Of a stretch of 64,000 nucleotides of DNA, positions 50,481-62,144 are shown piece by piece. Below the pieces are notes generated by a model. That model did not search any database. It was not told the origin of the DNA and worked only from the letters and a program-made list of their open reading frames with translations. The DNA lies in assembly GCF_030297155.1 (NCBI RefSeq), contig NZ_AP028067.1, positions 3,744,077-3,808,076 on the forward strand. The letters run 5' to 3'. The stretch comes from Vibrio sp. FE10. Its GTDB lineage: Bacteria; Pseudomonadota; Gammaproteobacteria; Enterobacterales; Vibrionaceae. How positions within the stretch are numbered: position 1 is the first letter of the stretch; each line of letters opens with the position of its first letter. Made by a program: the position numbers and the translations under genes.

Positions 50481-50738
<258 letters not shown>

Positions 50739-50788
50739 TTACGTTCTCCGATTAACATTAATAGTTAGAATAAAGCTTAAAAATTTTT

Positions 50789-51589
<801 letters not shown>

Positions 51590-51594
51590 TCATC

Positions 51595-51984
51595 CTATTT
51601 TTTATTGTTAATGAAAAGCACTGGCGCAAAGATATTAATACCTAGAACCAGTAAATAGGTCAGTTTGAGGGGAATTAATTCCACCTGCATATACATGTAG
51701 ACAATAGAGAATAGTAAAACTGTGATTAAGATTTTGAGCACTTCGCCAGCATAGAACGACGCCGCAACTAACTTAGTTGCGCGAGCTCCACAAAATAGAA
51801 AAGCACACACACAAAAAACTACATTCGCGATGACAAAAATACCGCCACCGATTAATGCAGCAAAACCCCAATCAGGATTAACAGCTAAACCTAACCCTAT
51901 CGCCACTAATATAACCGCGCTAAGCTCGATCAATAACATTTGCTTTGCAAGCACTCGTCCTGGTCTTGCTAACGCCGCTACCAT
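51595..51984 (-). CDS. atpI: AtpI, ATP synthase assembly-associated protein
   Basis: A 129-residue protein with four TM helices (about 13-32, 38-60, 73-95, 99-118). Start at MVAALARPG is chosen because AGGA lies 8 nt before it; a GTG 24 nt upstream is unlikely. First gene of the operon; the promoter should lie in 51985-52175. Confidence 0.9.
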   Translation of the reverse strand: MVAALARPGRVLAKQMLLIELSAVILVAIGLGLAVNPDWGFAALIGGGIFVIANVVFCVCAFLFCGARATKLVAASFYAGEVLKILITVLLFSIVYMYMQVELIPLKLTYLLVLGINIFAPVLFINNKK

Positions 51985-52175
51985 GTATTCGTTCCTCTTT
52001 AAGCCCACTTTACCACTCGCTTAAAAGCGTGCTGAGAAATTGGCGAAAATTATACGTTCAGCCAAATTGATTGCAATCACAATGCAGCAATCATTTACAT
52101 TTTTGCATACAAACCGACAACTTTTGTACGAAATTACTTGTTTATTACATAATTGACCTAAATCAATTATCTCAT

Positions 52176-53057
52176 TTAGTACTCTAGTTTAGCAATAAGT
52201 TGCTCTAATTTGTGAGGCTCATCAAGAGTAATTGTCACTTTTGACTTACCGCTAACAGAACGAGTAACTGAAACGTTTGCTTGCAATTTTTCCGTAAGTC
52301 TTCGTGAAAGTTCGATGGCTTCTTTGTCCTCGGGCTTCGATTCAGACTCAACCTCTGGTTTTAAGCACTTTTTAACGAGTTGCTCAGTTTGACGCACGGT
52401 CATTTGTTTGCTTGCTGCGGTGTTAGCCGCTTCGACCTGAACATCACCTTCAAGTGCTAATAATGCACGAGCATGGCCCATCTCAAGCTGCTTTGACACG
52501 ACTAACGCCTTTACCGGCTCAGCCAATTGGTTAAGACGCAGCAGGTTACTCACGGTTGCGCGAGATTTACCTATCACATCAGCCACCTTTTGGTGCGTCA
52601 GTTCAAATTCGTTCTGTAAACGTTCTAGAGCCTGCGCTTCCTCGATCACATTCAGGTCTTCACGCTGAATATTCTCGATCAATGCCATAGCAATAGCGGC
52701 CTTGTCAGCGACTTTCTTAACCAGACACGGAACCTGCTTAAGACCAGCTTGGCGAGCGGCTCTCCAACGACGTTCACCAGCGATAATCTCAAACTGGTCC
52801 TGCGTTAAATGACGCACAACAATCGGCTGAATAATGCCTTGAGATTGGATTGAAGCTGCCAACTCTTCTAGCGCTTCTGGCGCAATATCCTTACGCGGTT
52901 GATATACACCTGGCTTTAAGCAACCAACAGCAATCTCGATCAGTTCTCCATCAGCAGACAAAGCCTGGCTATGAGAAGCAACTTGTTGTTTTTCACGAGC
53001 CAACGAGCTAGTTGCAAGCAATGCATCTAGCCCTTTTCCTAAACCACGCTTAGACAT
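52176..53057 (-). CDS. parB: ParB, chromosome partition protein (chromosome 1)
   Basis: A 293-residue CTPase and parS-binding protein. N-terminal nuclease-like CTP domain with GERRWRAARQAG (about 93), the conserved ALIENIQREDLNVIEEA (about 125), a helix-turn-helix (THQKVADVIGKSRATVSNLLR, quoted partly: KVADVIGKSRATVSN, about 155) and a C-terminal dimer domain. Operon with parA; no parS site (TGTTTCACGTGAAACA) was seen in this window. Confidence 0.95.
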   Translation of the reverse strand: MSKRGLGKGLDALLATSSLAREKQQVASHSQALSADGELIEIAVGCLKPGVYQPRKDIAPEALEELAASIQSQGIIQPIVVRHLTQDQFEIIAGERRWRAARQAGLKQVPCLVKKVADKAAIAMALIENIQREDLNVIEEAQALERLQNEFELTHQKVADVIGKSRATVSNLLRLNQLAEPVKALVVSKQLEMGHARALLALEGDVQVEAANTAASKQMTVRQTEQLVKKCLKPEVESESKPEDKEAIELSRRLTEKLQANVSVTRSVSGKSKVTITLDEPHKLEQLIAKLEY

Positions 53058-53080
53058 TGAGCGAATTCCTTTGGTTAGAC

Positions 53081-53854
53081 TTATACTGGGACTTCTTCAC
53101 GACGCAACATTTCGCCTGCCAGAGCAAGATATGCTTTAGCTCCTGCGGAATATTTGTCGTAGTACATTGCTGGCTTGCCATGACTTGGCGCTTCTGCCAG
53201 ACGCACATTACGAGGGATCACAGTTCGGTAGACTTTATTACCGAAGTGTTTTTTGAGTTGATCAGAGACTTCATTCGATAAGCGGTTACGAGGATCGTAC
53301 ATTGTACGCAGGAGACCTTCGATCTTCAGATCCTCGTTTACTACAGCGGCAAGTTTACTGATGGTATCCATCAATGCAGTCAAACCTTCTAAAGCAAAGT
53401 ATTCACATTGCATAGGAACCAAAACGGAATCGGCCGCAGCCATCGCGTTGATTGTAAGAAGATTTAATGACGGTGGGCAATCAATAAAGATGAAATCATA
53501 GTTGCCACGAATGGATGCCAGTGCGTTCTTTAGGCGAACTTCGCGAGCAAACACTTCCATCAGCTTGATTTCTGCTGCCGTAACGTCACCGTTTGCGGCA
53601 ATGAGGTCGTAATTACCAGATGTGCTTCGGCAAACTACCTCATCGAATGGGCTGTCTTCAACCAGCAAATCGTAAGCAGTTGCTTCAACCTGATATTTGT
53701 CGACACCACTCGCCATAGTGGCATTACCTTGAGGGTCGAGGTCAACAACCAATATCTTGCGTTTAGTTGCTGCCATTGATGCTGCTAAGTTAACACAAGT
53801 TGTTGTTTTTCCTACGCCACCTTTCTGGTTGGCAATTGCTACAATTCTACCCAC
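53081..53854 (-). CDS. parA: ParA, chromosome partition ATPase (chromosome 1)
   Basis: A 257-residue deviant Walker A ATPase: KGGVGKTTTCVNLA (about 11-24), DLDPQGNATMASG (about 40) and FIDCPPSLNLLT (about 122). Works with ParB to position origins. Precedes parB by 23 nt, follows rsmG by 14 nt. Confidence 0.95.
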   Translation of the reverse strand: MGRIVAIANQKGGVGKTTTCVNLAASMAATKRKILVVDLDPQGNATMASGVDKYQVEATAYDLLVEDSPFDEVVCRSTSGNYDLIAANGDVTAAEIKLMEVFAREVRLKNALASIRGNYDFIFIDCPPSLNLLTINAMAAADSVLVPMQCEYFALEGLTALMDTISKLAAVVNEDLKIEGLLRTMYDPRNRLSNEVSDQLKKHFGNKVYRTVIPRNVRLAEAPSHGKPAMYYDKYSAGAKAYLALAGEMLRREEVPV

Positions 53855-53868
53855 TATGGCCTCGCTGA

Positions 53869-54501
53869 TTATCCCTGACGCGATAAAGTAACTAAATGAC
53901 GCTCTCCATCAAGCTCTGGCACTTGCAAAGCTTTGATGTCTGTCACTGAACACCATTCAGGTAACAGGTCGATTTCGTCTCTAGGATGTTGTCCCTTAAG
54001 AGCCAAAAATACACCGGATTGCTCTTTAGGTAAATGGTGACACCACTCTACCATGTCTGTCATTGAAGCAAACGCACGACTGAGCACTGCATCAAACTTT
54101 TCTTCTGGTTGAAATTCTTCAACACGGCTTTGTACTGGAACAACGTTGTCGATGCCCAATTCATGAATCACTTGTTTAATAAAACGAATACGCTTGCCTA
54201 GGCTATCGAGCAAGTAAAACTCGCAGTCAGGGTTCATGATTGAGAGCGGAATCCCAGGAAGACCAGGGCCCGTACCTACATCAATAAAGCGCTTGCCTTG
54301 TAAGTGAGTGCTAACAATGATGCTATCTAAGATATGTTTCACCATCATTTCTTGCGGGTCACGAACAGACGTTAAATTATAAGCCTTGTTCCATTTATTG
54401 AGTAATTCAACGTAGCCCACTAATTGGCTACGTTGTTTTTCCGATACTTCAAGTTCAGTCTGGCTAATCAGGTGATCCAGTTTTTCGCGTAATGCGCTCA
54501 T
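53869..54501 (-). CDS. rsmG: RsmG (GidB), 16S rRNA m7G527 methyltransferase
   Basis: A 210-residue SAM-dependent methyltransferase: [15 protein letters not shown] (about 73) is the SAM motif, [12 protein letters not shown] follows. Its ATG overlaps the stop of mnmG by 1 nt, so the two are coupled. Confidence 0.96.
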   Translation of the reverse strand: MSALREKLDHLISQTELEVSEKQRSQLVGYVELLNKWNKAYNLTSVRDPQEMMVKHILDSIIVSTHLQGKRFIDVGTGPGLPGIPLSIMNPDCEFYLLDSLGKRIRFIKQVIHELGIDNVVPVQSRVEEFQPEEKFDAVLSRAFASMTDMVEWCHHLPKEQSGVFLALKGQHPRDEIDLLPEWCSVTDIKALQVPELDGERHLVTLSRQG

Positions 54502-56396
54502 TATGCTTCCTCACCTTTTTTCAATAGGCCGTGCTTTTTCAGATAAACCAACAAAATCGAGATTGCAGCAGGCGTGATACCTGAGATACGCGAAGCAATA
54601 CCGATCGAGTCAGGTTTAGCGGTAGTTAGTTTTAGAACCACTTCGTTAGAAAGCCCTTTTACCTTGCTGTAATCGATGTCAGCCGGCAGTTTGGTGTTTT
54701 CATGACGCAGTGATTTTTCAATTTCATCTTGTTGACGCTGGATATAGCCATCGTACTTAACTTGGATCTCAACTTGCTCAGAGGCTTGTTGATCTTCCAA
54801 TGCAGGACCGAAACGATCTAACGACGTTAGCTGTGAATAAGTCATTTCAGGACGACGAAGAAGATCTTCACCACTCGCTTCACGAGACATTGGTGTTTTA
54901 AGGATCTGGTTCAATTGATCAATATCTTCAGATTTTGGATTAATCCATGTTTCTTTAAGACGTTGACGCTCTTTCTCCATGTTTTCCATCTTCTCGTTGA
55001 ATCGTGTCCAACGAGCATCGTCGACCAAGCCAAGTTCACGTGACTTTTCAGTCAAACGGATATCGGCGTTGTCTTCACGTAGCAACAAGCGGTATTCGGC
55101 ACGAGATGTAAACATGCGGTACGGTTCTTTAGTACCCATTGTCGACAAGTCATCAATAAGTACACCCATGTAAGCTTGATCGCGGCGTGGGCTCCAGCCC
55201 TCTTTGCCTTGCGTAAACAAACTCGCATTCAAACCGGCCATTAAGCCTTGTGCTGCGGCTTCTTCGTAGCCAGTGGTGCCATTGATTTGACCGGCAAAGA
55301 ACAGACCCTTAATAAACTTGGTTTCGTAAGTCAGTTTAAGATCGCGAGGGTCAAAGAAATCGTACTCAATCGCGTAGCCAGGACGAACGATGTGTGCGTT
55401 CTCAAAACCTTTCATTGAGTGAACAATTTTTACCTGAACATCAAACGGCAAACTGGTTGAAATACCATTAGGGTATAACTCGTGCGTCGTTAGGCCTTCA
55501 GGCTCAATGAAAATTTGGTGACTGTTTTTATCAGCAAAGCGCATCACTTTGTCTTCAATCGACGGACAGTAACGAGGGCCAATACCTTCAATCACACCAG
55601 CGTACATTGGGCTGCGATCGAGATTGGCACGAATAACGTCATGCGTATTTTCGTTAGTGTGCGTGATGTAACATGGAATCTGACGCGGCTGCTGAGCTCG
55701 GTTACCCATGAATGAGAAAACCGGAGTCGGATTATCGCCGTGTTGAACCTCAAGCTCAGAAAAATCAACGCTGCGTGCATCGATGCGAGGAGGTGTACCC
55801 GTTTTCAGGCGATCAACACGAAATGGAAGATCACGAAGACGGTCAGCAAGCGCGATCGATGGTGGATCACCCGCGCGTCCACCCGATGAACTTTCCATAC
55901 CAATATGGATCTTACCGCCTAGGAATGTGCCTACCGTTAAGACCACAGCGTTAGCGCGGAATTTGAGGCCCATTTGCGTAACCACACCCACCACTTGATC
56001 TTGTTCAACGATCAAGTCATCAACCGACTGTTGGAACAGAGTTAGGTTTGGTGTGTTTTCAAGAACATTACGGACAAAGGCTTTGTAAAGTGCGCGGTCA
56101 GCTTGTGCACGAGTTGCACGTACCGCAGGGCCTTTTGATGCATTTAATGTTCTGAACTGAATACCTGCATGATCAATAGCTTGCGCCATTAATCCACCCA
56201 TAGCATCGACCTCTTTTACCAAGTGGCCCTTACCGATCCCGCCAATGGCTGGGTTGCAAGACATCTGTCCCAACGTATCGATATTATGAGTTAGTAATAA
56301 CGTACTTTGACCAGTACGTGCAGATGCGAGTGCGGCTTCCGTTCCTGCATGGCCACCACCAACAACGATGACGTCAAATTTTTCGTGATAAAGCAT
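54501..56396 (-). CDS. mnmG: MnmG (GidA), tRNA uridine-34 cmnm5 modification FAD protein
   Basis: A 631-residue FAD-binding enzyme that acts with MnmE at tRNA wobble uridine. FAD motif [18 protein letters not shown] (about 12-29), [14 protein letters not shown] (about 46) and [11 protein letters not shown] (about 373) are conserved. It borders oriC on its 5' side as in other gamma-proteobacteria. Confidence 0.97.
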   Translation of the reverse strand: MLYHEKFDVIVVGGGHAGTEAALASARTGQSTLLLTHNIDTLGQMSCNPAIGGIGKGHLVKEVDAMGGLMAQAIDHAGIQFRTLNASKGPAVRATRAQADRALYKAFVRNVLENTPNLTLFQQSVDDLIVEQDQVVGVVTQMGLKFRANAVVLTVGTFLGGKIHIGMESSSGGRAGDPPSIALADRLRDLPFRVDRLKTGTPPRIDARSVDFSELEVQHGDNPTPVFSFMGNRAQQPRQIPCYITHTNENTHDVIRANLDRSPMYAGVIEGIGPRYCPSIEDKVMRFADKNSHQIFIEPEGLTTHELYPNGISTSLPFDVQVKIVHSMKGFENAHIVRPGYAIEYDFFDPRDLKLTYETKFIKGLFFAGQINGTTGYEEAAAQGLMAGLNASLFTQGKEGWSPRRDQAYMGVLIDDLSTMGTKEPYRMFTSRAEYRLLLREDNADIRLTEKSRELGLVDDARWTRFNEKMENMEKERQRLKETWINPKSEDIDQLNQILKTPMSREASGEDLLRRPEMTYSQLTSLDRFGPALEDQQASEQVEIQVKYDGYIQRQQDEIEKSLRHENTKLPADIDYSKVKGLSNEVVLKLTTAKPDSIGIASRISGITPAAISILLVYLKKHGLLKKGEEA

Positions 56397-56830
56397 GAAC
56401 CGACCTCAGGTACTCAAACGTTTCTAGATTGATAAAAAGGAGCGATATTCTACCTGTTTTCATAGCTTGAGAAAACGTTTTTGGAATTTTTCGAGAAAGC
56501 TGTTTTTAATTAATATAGATAAGATCTTTAAAGAGATCTTTTATTAGATCTATTATTAGGATCGAGGGTATCTGTGGATAAGTCAAAAATGATCAACAAG
56601 ATCATGGATCTTTTTTGGATCAAAGGATGTGATCTAACTTTGATCATGATGAGGATTAGCTGGGATCAAAATGGCTACTTATACACAAGGGGAAATTACC
56701 TAGAAAGTTGTTATTTGGATAACTATAGGTTAATCACCGTATATGTATGATCTTATCCACAGAGAAAATTGAAAAAATGACATGTATTTCGATTTATTTT
56801 CAAAAAAGTTATTCACAATCACGATATTCA
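56397..56830. other. oriC: oriC of chromosome 1
   Basis: Between mnmG and mioC, the known position of oriC. An AT-rich unwinding region with GATC-containing 13-mers (about 56515-56563: GATCTTTAAAGA, TTATTAGATC, TTATTAGGATCG) is followed by DnaA box R1 TGTGGATAA (56573-56581), and by boxes TTATACACA (56679), TTATCCACA (56753, perfect) and TTATTCACA (56809). Twelve GATC sites fall between 56523 and 56752, the substrate for Dam/SeqA control. Layout is collinear with E. coli oriC. Confidence 0.95.
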
Positions 56831-56837
56831 GAGACAA

Positions 56838-56861
56838 AAAAAGCGGCATAAGCCGCTTTTT
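56838..56861 (-). terminator. Terminator of mioC
   Basis: Perfect 10-bp stem AAAAAGCGGC / GCCGCTTTTT, loop ATAA, 15 bp past the mioC stop. It limits mioC transcription into oriC. Confidence 0.88.
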
Positions 56862-56875
56862 AGAAGATTGAGGAG

Positions 56876-57310
56876 TTAAAACTGGTCACTATGATCGTTA
56901 AACCAATCCTCTGCAGCATCCTCAGGAACCGGTGTTTCAAGAACATCGATGGTAAAACACTCTGAAATAGGCTGAGCACCAAGCTTTTCTAGAAGCGAAT
57001 AAGCAGACTGGCCTGCAGAACAGAAAGTGTCGTAGCTTGAGTCACCAAGAGCAACCACAGCAAAGCGAATCGCGCTTAAATCGGGAGATTCTTGATTCAA
57101 TGACTTGATCAAAGGCTGGATGTTATCAGGAAACTCACCGGCACCATGCGTCGATGTCACCAATAACCAAGTACCTTGTTGCGGAATATTGTCGTATTCA
57201 GGCTGATTATGAAGCTCGATCTCGTGCCCTTGAGCCTCTAGAAGATCGTTAAGGTGATCGCCAACGTATTCAGCGCCACCTAAGGTGCTGCCAGTAATAA
57301 TGTGGATCAT
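56876..57310 (-). CDS. mioC: MioC, flavodoxin-like FMN protein
   Basis: A 144-residue flavodoxin fold: FMN phosphate loop [15 protein letters not shown] (about 6-20) and [14 protein letters not shown] (about 51). Encoded next to oriC and transcribed towards it, as in E. coli. Confidence 0.94.
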   Translation of the reverse strand: MIHIITGSTLGGAEYVGDHLNDLLEAQGHEIELHNQPEYDNIPQQGTWLLVTSTHGAGEFPDNIQPLIKSLNQESPDLSAIRFAVVALGDSSYDTFCSAGQSAYSLLEKLGAQPISECFTIDVLETPVPEDAAEDWFNDHSDQF

Positions 57311-57330
57311 TAAGCTGTCCTTACAAAAGA

Positions 57331-57356
57331 AAAGGCCAGCGTAAGCCAGCCTTTAT
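57331..57356 (-). terminator. Hairpin after mnmE
   Basis: 10-bp stem AAAGGCTGGC / GCTGGCCTTT on the minus strand (two G-U pairs) with loop TTAC, followed by TTCTTTTG. Confidence 0.7.
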
Positions 57357-57358
57357 GG

Positions 57359-58720
57359 TTATTTACCGATACAGAATGAAGAAAAGATACGACCTAATAA
57401 ATCATCTGAACTGAACTCGCCAGTGATCTCATTGAGGTGCTGTTGGGTGATTCGAAGCTCTTCCGCTAATATCTCTCCGGCCATGTAGCCTTCAAGTTGT
57501 TGTTGCCCAATATCAAGGTGTTCCGATGCGCGTTCTAGGGCATCTAAGTGGCGGCGACGTGCCATAAAGCCACCTTCGTTGCCACCAGCAAAGCCCATGC
57601 ACTCTTTAAGATGGCTACGTAGGGCATCAACACCTTCACCAGTTTTTGCAGATAGGCGGATGAGAGTCGGATCATTTACATGGCAGATCCCGAGCTCTTC
57701 ACTGGTTTGATCCGCTTTGTTGCGGATCACCGTCATACCTATGTTATTGGGTAGACGATCAACGAAATCTGGCCAAATTTCTTTAGGGTCCGTTGCCGTT
57801 GTTGTCGTGCCATCCACCATAAATAATACGCGGTCTGCTTGTGCAATTTCTTCCCAAGCGCGTTCAATACCGATTTTTTCTACTTCATCGGAGGCATCAC
57901 GCAGGCCTGCGGTATCAATAATGTGCAGTGGCATGCCGTCAATATGGATATGTTCACGCAGTACATCACGTGTCGTTCCCGCAATATCGGTCACAATGGC
58001 AGACTCTTTACCCGACAGCGCATTCAATAGGCTTGATTTACCCGCATTTGGGCGGCCTGCAATCACGACTTTCATGCCTTCACGCATGATTGAGCCTTGA
58101 TTGGCTTCCTGGCGTACAGCTTCTAGGTTATCAATGATAGCCTGTAAGTCAGTACTTACTTTACCGTCAGCCAGAAAATCAATTTCTTCTTCTGGGAAAT
58201 CAATCGCGGCTTCAACGTAGATTCTTAAGTAAATCAGAGAATCTACTAGCGTATTAATGCGTTTAGAGAATTCACCTTGCAGGGATTGTAGTGCTGATTT
58301 CGCAGCTTCTTCTGAGCTTGCGTCAATCAGGTCGGCAATCGCTTCTGCTTGTGTTAAGTCCATCTTGTCGTTCAAGAAGGCACGTTCAGAGAACTCACCA
58401 GGACGCGCGGCACGTACACCTGAGATGGATAGGATACGTTTGATCAGCATGTCCATAACCACAGGACCACCGTGGCCTTGCAGCTCTAACACATCTTCGC
58501 CAGTGAACGAGTGTGGGTTAGGGAAGTAAAGTGCAATACCTTGGTCGAGTTCGGTGCCATTGTGAGATTTAAAAGGCAGGTACTCGGCATAGCGCGGTTT
58601 TAGTACTTTGCCTGTTACTTCTAGAGCGACTTGAGCGGCTTGTGGGCCTGAAACGCGGATAATACCGACGCCACCACGCCCTGGCGCAGTCGCTTGAGCA
58701 ACAATCGTATCTGTAGTCAT
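57359..58720 (-). CDS. mnmE: MnmE (TrmE), tRNA modification GTPase
   Basis: A 453-residue GTPase partner of MnmG. N-terminal formyl-THF-binding domain ([20 protein letters not shown]), G domain with [14 protein letters not shown] (about 222), DIAGTTRD (about 247), DTAGLRD (about 269) and NKAD (about 334), and the C-terminal catalytic CIGK. Start at MTTDTIV; fourteen in-frame codons upstream are excluded as they do not match the family. Confidence 0.96.
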   Translation of the reverse strand: MTTDTIVAQATAPGRGGVGIIRVSGPQAAQVALEVTGKVLKPRYAEYLPFKSHNGTELDQGIALYFPNPHSFTGEDVLELQGHGGPVVMDMLIKRILSISGVRAARPGEFSERAFLNDKMDLTQAEAIADLIDASSEEAAKSALQSLQGEFSKRINTLVDSLIYLRIYVEAAIDFPEEEIDFLADGKVSTDLQAIIDNLEAVRQEANQGSIMREGMKVVIAGRPNAGKSSLLNALSGKESAIVTDIAGTTRDVLREHIHIDGMPLHIIDTAGLRDASDEVEKIGIERAWEEIAQADRVLFMVDGTTTTATDPKEIWPDFVDRLPNNIGMTVIRNKADQTSEELGICHVNDPTLIRLSAKTGEGVDALRSHLKECMGFAGGNEGGFMARRRHLDALERASEHLDIGQQQLEGYMAGEILAEELRITQQHLNEITGEFSSDDLLGRIFSSFCIGK

Positions 58721-58801
58721 AGTTGTGCCTGCTAGCATGTGAAGGCCAAAGGGGGCGTTCACGATTAATCAATTAGCTGAATTGTAATCAGCTCAAAACA
58801 A

Positions 58802-58830
58802 AAAGGCGACCTTTTGGTCGCCTTTCTTTT
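58802..58830 (-). terminator. Terminator after yidC
   Basis: 10-bp stem AAAGGCGACC / GGTCGCCTTT, loop TTTT. Arms are identical to the atp operon terminator at 45002. It separates yidC from mnmE, which then needs its own promoter or read-through. Confidence 0.88.
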
Positions 58831-58850
58831 ATCTCTTTCTGTTATCGAAC

Positions 58851-60470
58851 TTACTTAGAGTGTAAGCCTTTCTTTTCCAGCGCGCGGTAGATAAGCGTTT
58901 GCTGAATCAGAGTTACGATGTTCGATACTAGCCAGTAAAGAACCAGACCTGAAGGGAAGAACAAGAAGAAGAAAGTAAACATAACCGGCATAAAGGTCAT
59001 GATTTTCTGCTGCATTGGATCCGTTACAGTTGTCGGGCTCATCTTCTGGATTAGGAACATTGAAGCACCCATCAGAAGTGGCAAGATGTAGTACGGGTCT
59101 TGTGCTGAAAGGTCAGTAATCCAACCGAAGAACGGTGAGTGACGCAGTTCAACAGACTCCATTAGTGCCCAGTATAGCGAAATGAAGATCGGCATTTGCA
59201 AGATGATAGGTAAACAGCCACCAAGTGGGTTTACTTTCTCTTTCTTGTACAGCTCCATCATTTCTTGGCTCATGCGTTGACGGTCGTCGCCAATACGCTC
59301 ACGCATTGCAGTCAGCTTAGGCTGAAGCATACGCATTTTCGCCATAGACGTGTACTGAGCTTTCGTTAGTGGGTACATAGCACCACGAACGATAAACGTT
59401 AGACAGATGATTGCCAGACCCCAGTTCACAACGATGCCTTGAATGAACGAAAGCAGAGTATGAAGTGGTTTAGCAATGAACCATAACCAACCGTAGTCAA
59501 CTACTAGGTCTAGGTTCGGTGCAACAGCAGCCATTTGGTCTTGAAGTTTAGGACCAACCCAAAGCGTTGCTTTAAAGCTTGCTTCGTCGCCAGTAGCGAT
59601 GGTTTTGTTCGGCATACGAACACCGATGTCGCCAAGGTTACCGATTACACGAGTGTAAAGGTTGCTGCCTGCTTCGTCGCGTGGGATCCATGCACTTGCA
59701 AAGTAGTGCTGAATCATCGCTGCCCAACCTTGACCATTTGCTAGGTTAAGAGACAGGTTGCGATCTTGCATGTCGTCGAAGCTGTATTTTTTGTAACGCG
59801 TATCTTCCGTAGAGTAAGCACCACCACGGTAAGTTGGCATTGTTAGGCTACCGCCGTCATCCATAACGTTTTGACGTAGGTGAGCGTACATGCCGAATGT
59901 CGCGTTGTTACCAGAGTTGTTGACTACATCGTATTCAACATCCATTGCGTAGCTACCACGCTTAAGGACGAATGTTTTCGTGTAATCAAGGCCGTTCGCT
60001 TGGTAAGTCATCGGGATGCGTAGTTCATCCTGACCATCAGCAAGCGTGAAGCTGTCTGCTGAAACTGTGTAGCTTGGGCGGTTTGTGCTGCTTAGGTCGA
60101 TACCTTGAGGACCCACTAGACCGCTTTGTGCGATAAATTGGTGACCTGGTTCGTTCTTAAGAAGAACAAACGTATCTTCAGAATCAAACTCAGCAGAGTA
60201 ATCATTTAGATTTGCTTTAACGACATCACCACCAACCGTATCAATTGACAGAGTCAGTACATCAGTTGTTACTGTGATAGTTTTTGCAGAAGCAACTTGA
60301 CCCGGAGTTGGGTCTAGATCATCTGCATAAGATGGCGCTGGTAGGGTGCTGCCAGATTGTGCCTGCTCAACCGCTTGTGGTGCTGGGTTCTGAGCTACGT
60401 TCCATTGTTGGAACAGTAGAAAAGAAACCAATGCCAGTGCGATTAACAGGATATTACGTTGAGAATCCAT
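58851..60470 (-). CDS. yidC: YidC, membrane protein insertase
   Basis: A 539-residue inner-membrane insertase: N-terminal TM (about 6-21), large periplasmic beta-sandwich domain (about 60-320) and the conserved five-TM core (about 345-530) with the groove region [21 protein letters not shown] (quoted partly: [14 protein letters not shown]) and the cytosolic hairpin. Normal Gram-negative length. Confidence 0.96.
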   Translation of the reverse strand: MDSQRNILLIALALVSFLLFQQWNVAQNPAPQAVEQAQSGSTLPAPSYADDLDPTPGQVASAKTITVTTDVLTLSIDTVGGDVVKANLNDYSAEFDSEDTFVLLKNEPGHQFIAQSGLVGPQGIDLSSTNRPSYTVSADSFTLADGQDELRIPMTYQANGLDYTKTFVLKRGSYAMDVEYDVVNNSGNNATFGMYAHLRQNVMDDGGSLTMPTYRGGAYSTEDTRYKKYSFDDMQDRNLSLNLANGQGWAAMIQHYFASAWIPRDEAGSNLYTRVIGNLGDIGVRMPNKTIATGDEASFKATLWVGPKLQDQMAAVAPNLDLVVDYGWLWFIAKPLHTLLSFIQGIVVNWGLAIICLTFIVRGAMYPLTKAQYTSMAKMRMLQPKLTAMRERIGDDRQRMSQEMMELYKKEKVNPLGGCLPIILQMPIFISLYWALMESVELRHSPFFGWITDLSAQDPYYILPLLMGASMFLIQKMSPTTVTDPMQQKIMTFMPVMFTFFFLFFPSGLVLYWLVSNIVTLIQQTLIYRALEKKGLHSK

Positions 60471-60472
60471 CG

Positions 60473-60730
60473 TTATTTATCTCTGTCTTGTTTTTGGACC
60501 GGTGGAACGGGGTCAAAGCCCCCTTCGTTCAAAGGATGGCATTTTAATAGACGTTTGCCTGATAACCAACACCCTTTTACAAAACCGTGAGCTTTCAACG
60601 CTTCTATCGCATATAAAGAGCAGGTTGGAGTAAATCGGCAGCGTGGGCCGATGAGTGGACTAATAAACCATCTATAAAAATAGATGGGTATTAGCGCTAT
60701 CCACGCGAAGGGCGAGACAGGCGAAGCCAT
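60473..60730 (-). CDS. yidD: YidD, membrane protein insertion efficiency factor
   Basis: An 85-residue protein with the haemolytic domain signature: [20 protein letters not shown] and Y..EAL..HG, then [13 protein letters not shown]. Overlaps rnpA by 34 nt, lies 2 nt before yidC. Confidence 0.95.
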   Translation of the reverse strand: MASPVSPFAWIALIPIYFYRWFISPLIGPRCRFTPTCSLYAIEALKAHGFVKGCWLSGKRLLKCHPLNEGGFDPVPPVQKQDRDK

Positions 60731-61053
60731 AATTTGTCGAGTAGCTTGAACATTTCTTCATTGCTTAAATCTTGCGCGCTCTTCTTAGCGATTACAACAA
60801 AATCTTTGTTAGGAAGTTTGTGTTGAGTGTTACGAAAGCTTTCACGAGTAAGACGCTTGAATCGGTTACGACCCACGGCGGTTTTAATCTGCTTTTTCGG
60901 AACAGCTAATCCAAGGCGAGGATTTGAAAGAGAGTTATTTCGGGCAATGATGGTGAAATGAGGGGAGCCTGCTCGATGAGCTTGCTTGAAGACATTCTGA
61001 TAATGTTCGGGAGTTAACAAGCGTAACTCCCGACCGAAGGCTAGCTTATTCAA
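60697..61053 (-). CDS. rnpA: RnpA, protein component of RNase P
   Basis: A 118-residue basic protein: [15 protein letters not shown] at the N-terminus and the RNR signature [14 protein letters not shown] (about 62-75). No ATG; TTG at 61053 ([10 protein letters not shown]) fits homologues better than the TTG three codons upstream. Lies 12 nt after rpmH. Confidence 0.93.
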   Translation of the reverse strand: MNKLAFGRELRLLTPEHYQNVFKQAHRAGSPHFTIIARNNSLSNPRLGLAVPKKQIKTAVGRNRFKRLTRESFRNTQHKLPNKDFVVIAKKSAQDLSNEEMFKLLDKLWLRLSRPSRG

Positions 61054-61065
61054 AATAATCAAAGA

Positions 61066-61200
61066 TTACTTAGAAAGACGCTTACGGCCTTTTGCACGAC
61101 GTGCATTGATTGTTGCGCGACCGTTCTTAGTAGCCATGCGAGCACGGAAACCGTGTGTACGCTTACGCTTTAGAACTGTAGGTTGAAAAGTGCGTTTCAT
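61066..61200 (-). CDS. rpmH: Ribosomal protein L34
   Basis: A 44-residue very basic protein, [19 protein letters not shown] at the N-terminus and [12 protein letters not shown] at the C-terminus, the invariant L34 sequence. Too short for many ORF finders. First gene of rpmH-rnpA-yidD-yidC; promoter expected in 61201-61290. Confidence 0.97.
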   Translation of the reverse strand: MKRTFQPTVLKRKRTHGFRARMATKNGRATINARRAKGRKRLSK

Positions 61201-61290
61201 TGTAATTACCTTACTGATCAGTAGTTTTAGGTTTTTGTTAAACCCGGCGTGGGCATTTTTTCTCTTCTTTATATAAGAAAGGAAAACCGA

Positions 61291-61310
61291 CGCCTCTCAA
61301 CAAAGAGGCG
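61291..61310 (-). terminator. Hairpin downstream of the ABC transporter operon
   Basis: 7-bp stem CGCCTCT / AGAGGCG with a 6-nt loop between the ATPase stop (61407) and rpmH. On the minus strand it is followed by TCGGTTTTCC, a weak T tract. Confidence 0.55.
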
Positions 61311-61406
61311 GAATTGTAATCACTGTCACAAAAAGTGTCAATGATTGGGTTAACTAAAATTCCGGTCGGGGGATTATACGTAGAATAACTAAAATCACAA
61401 GGATCC

Positions 61407-62144
61407 TTAGTCGATCCCAACCTTATTTAAGAATTTTTGTAATTTAGGATCCTGTGGATTACCAAAAATATCCTGTGGAGATCCCTGTTCGACAATATGG
61501 CCATCAGCCATGAAGATCACTCGGTCTGCAACCTCTTTAGCAAATTGCATTTCATGGGTGACCACCAGCATGGTTTGATGCTGATTTGCCAATTTTTTCA
61601 TTAGGTTAAGTACTTCACCAACCCACTCAGGATCGAGCGCTGAAGTCGGCTCATCGAACAATAAAAGCTCCGGTTGAAGGGCCATGGCTCGGCCAATACC
61701 AACGCGTTGCTGCTGCCCACCAGAGAGCGCTGCTGGGTAGCTGTCTGCTCTGTCACCTAAACCAATATCATCTAATATTTGTTGTGCTTTTTCATGAGCT
61801 TGCTGCTTTTTCCAACCACGAACGGTAATCAAACCTTCGGCAATATTCTGCTTTGCCGTTTGATGAGCAAACAACGCGTAGTTTTGGAAAACAAAACCGG
61901 TCTTACGGCGCAGTGCCAGTACCTCGGCTTTGGTGTGTTTTTTTACATCGACGTTAATATCATCGATGGAAATCTTGCCTTGATCGGCTTGCTCGAGAAA
62001 GTTAACGCAGCGTAGCAGTGTGGACTTACCGGTACCACTTGAACCTATGATGACAATTATCTCACCTTGATTGATTTCTAGGTCGATCCCTTTAAGAACT
62101 TCGGTGTCACCAAACTGCTTGTGGATATTTTCTAATTTGATCAT
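61407..62144 (-). CDS. Polar amino-acid ABC transporter, ATPase subunit
   Basis: A 245-residue ATPase of the GlnQ/HisP class: Walker A GSSGTGKSTLLRC (about 33-45), signature LSGGQQQRVGIGRAM (about 139), Walker B LLLFDEPTSALDP (about 161) and switch His in VVTHEMQ (about 198). Start overlaps the permease gene by 4 nt. Substrate not evident from sequence. Confidence 0.93.
   Translation of the reverse strand: MIKLENIHKQFGDTEVLKGIDLEINQGEIIVIIGSSGTGKSTLLRCVNFLEQADQGKISIDDINVDVKKHTKAEVLALRRKTGFVFQNYALFAHQTAKQNIAEGLITVRGWKKQQAHEKAQQILDDIGLGDRADSYPAALSGGQQQRVGIGRAMALQPELLLFDEPTSALDPEWVGEVLNLMKKLANQHQTMLVVTHEMQFAKEVADRVIFMADGHIVEQGSPQDIFGNPQDPKLQKFLNKVGID

Noticed and set aside
52176..53854. A parS site near parAB
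   Set aside because: No TGTTTCACGTGAAACA or near match was noticed by eye in the window.
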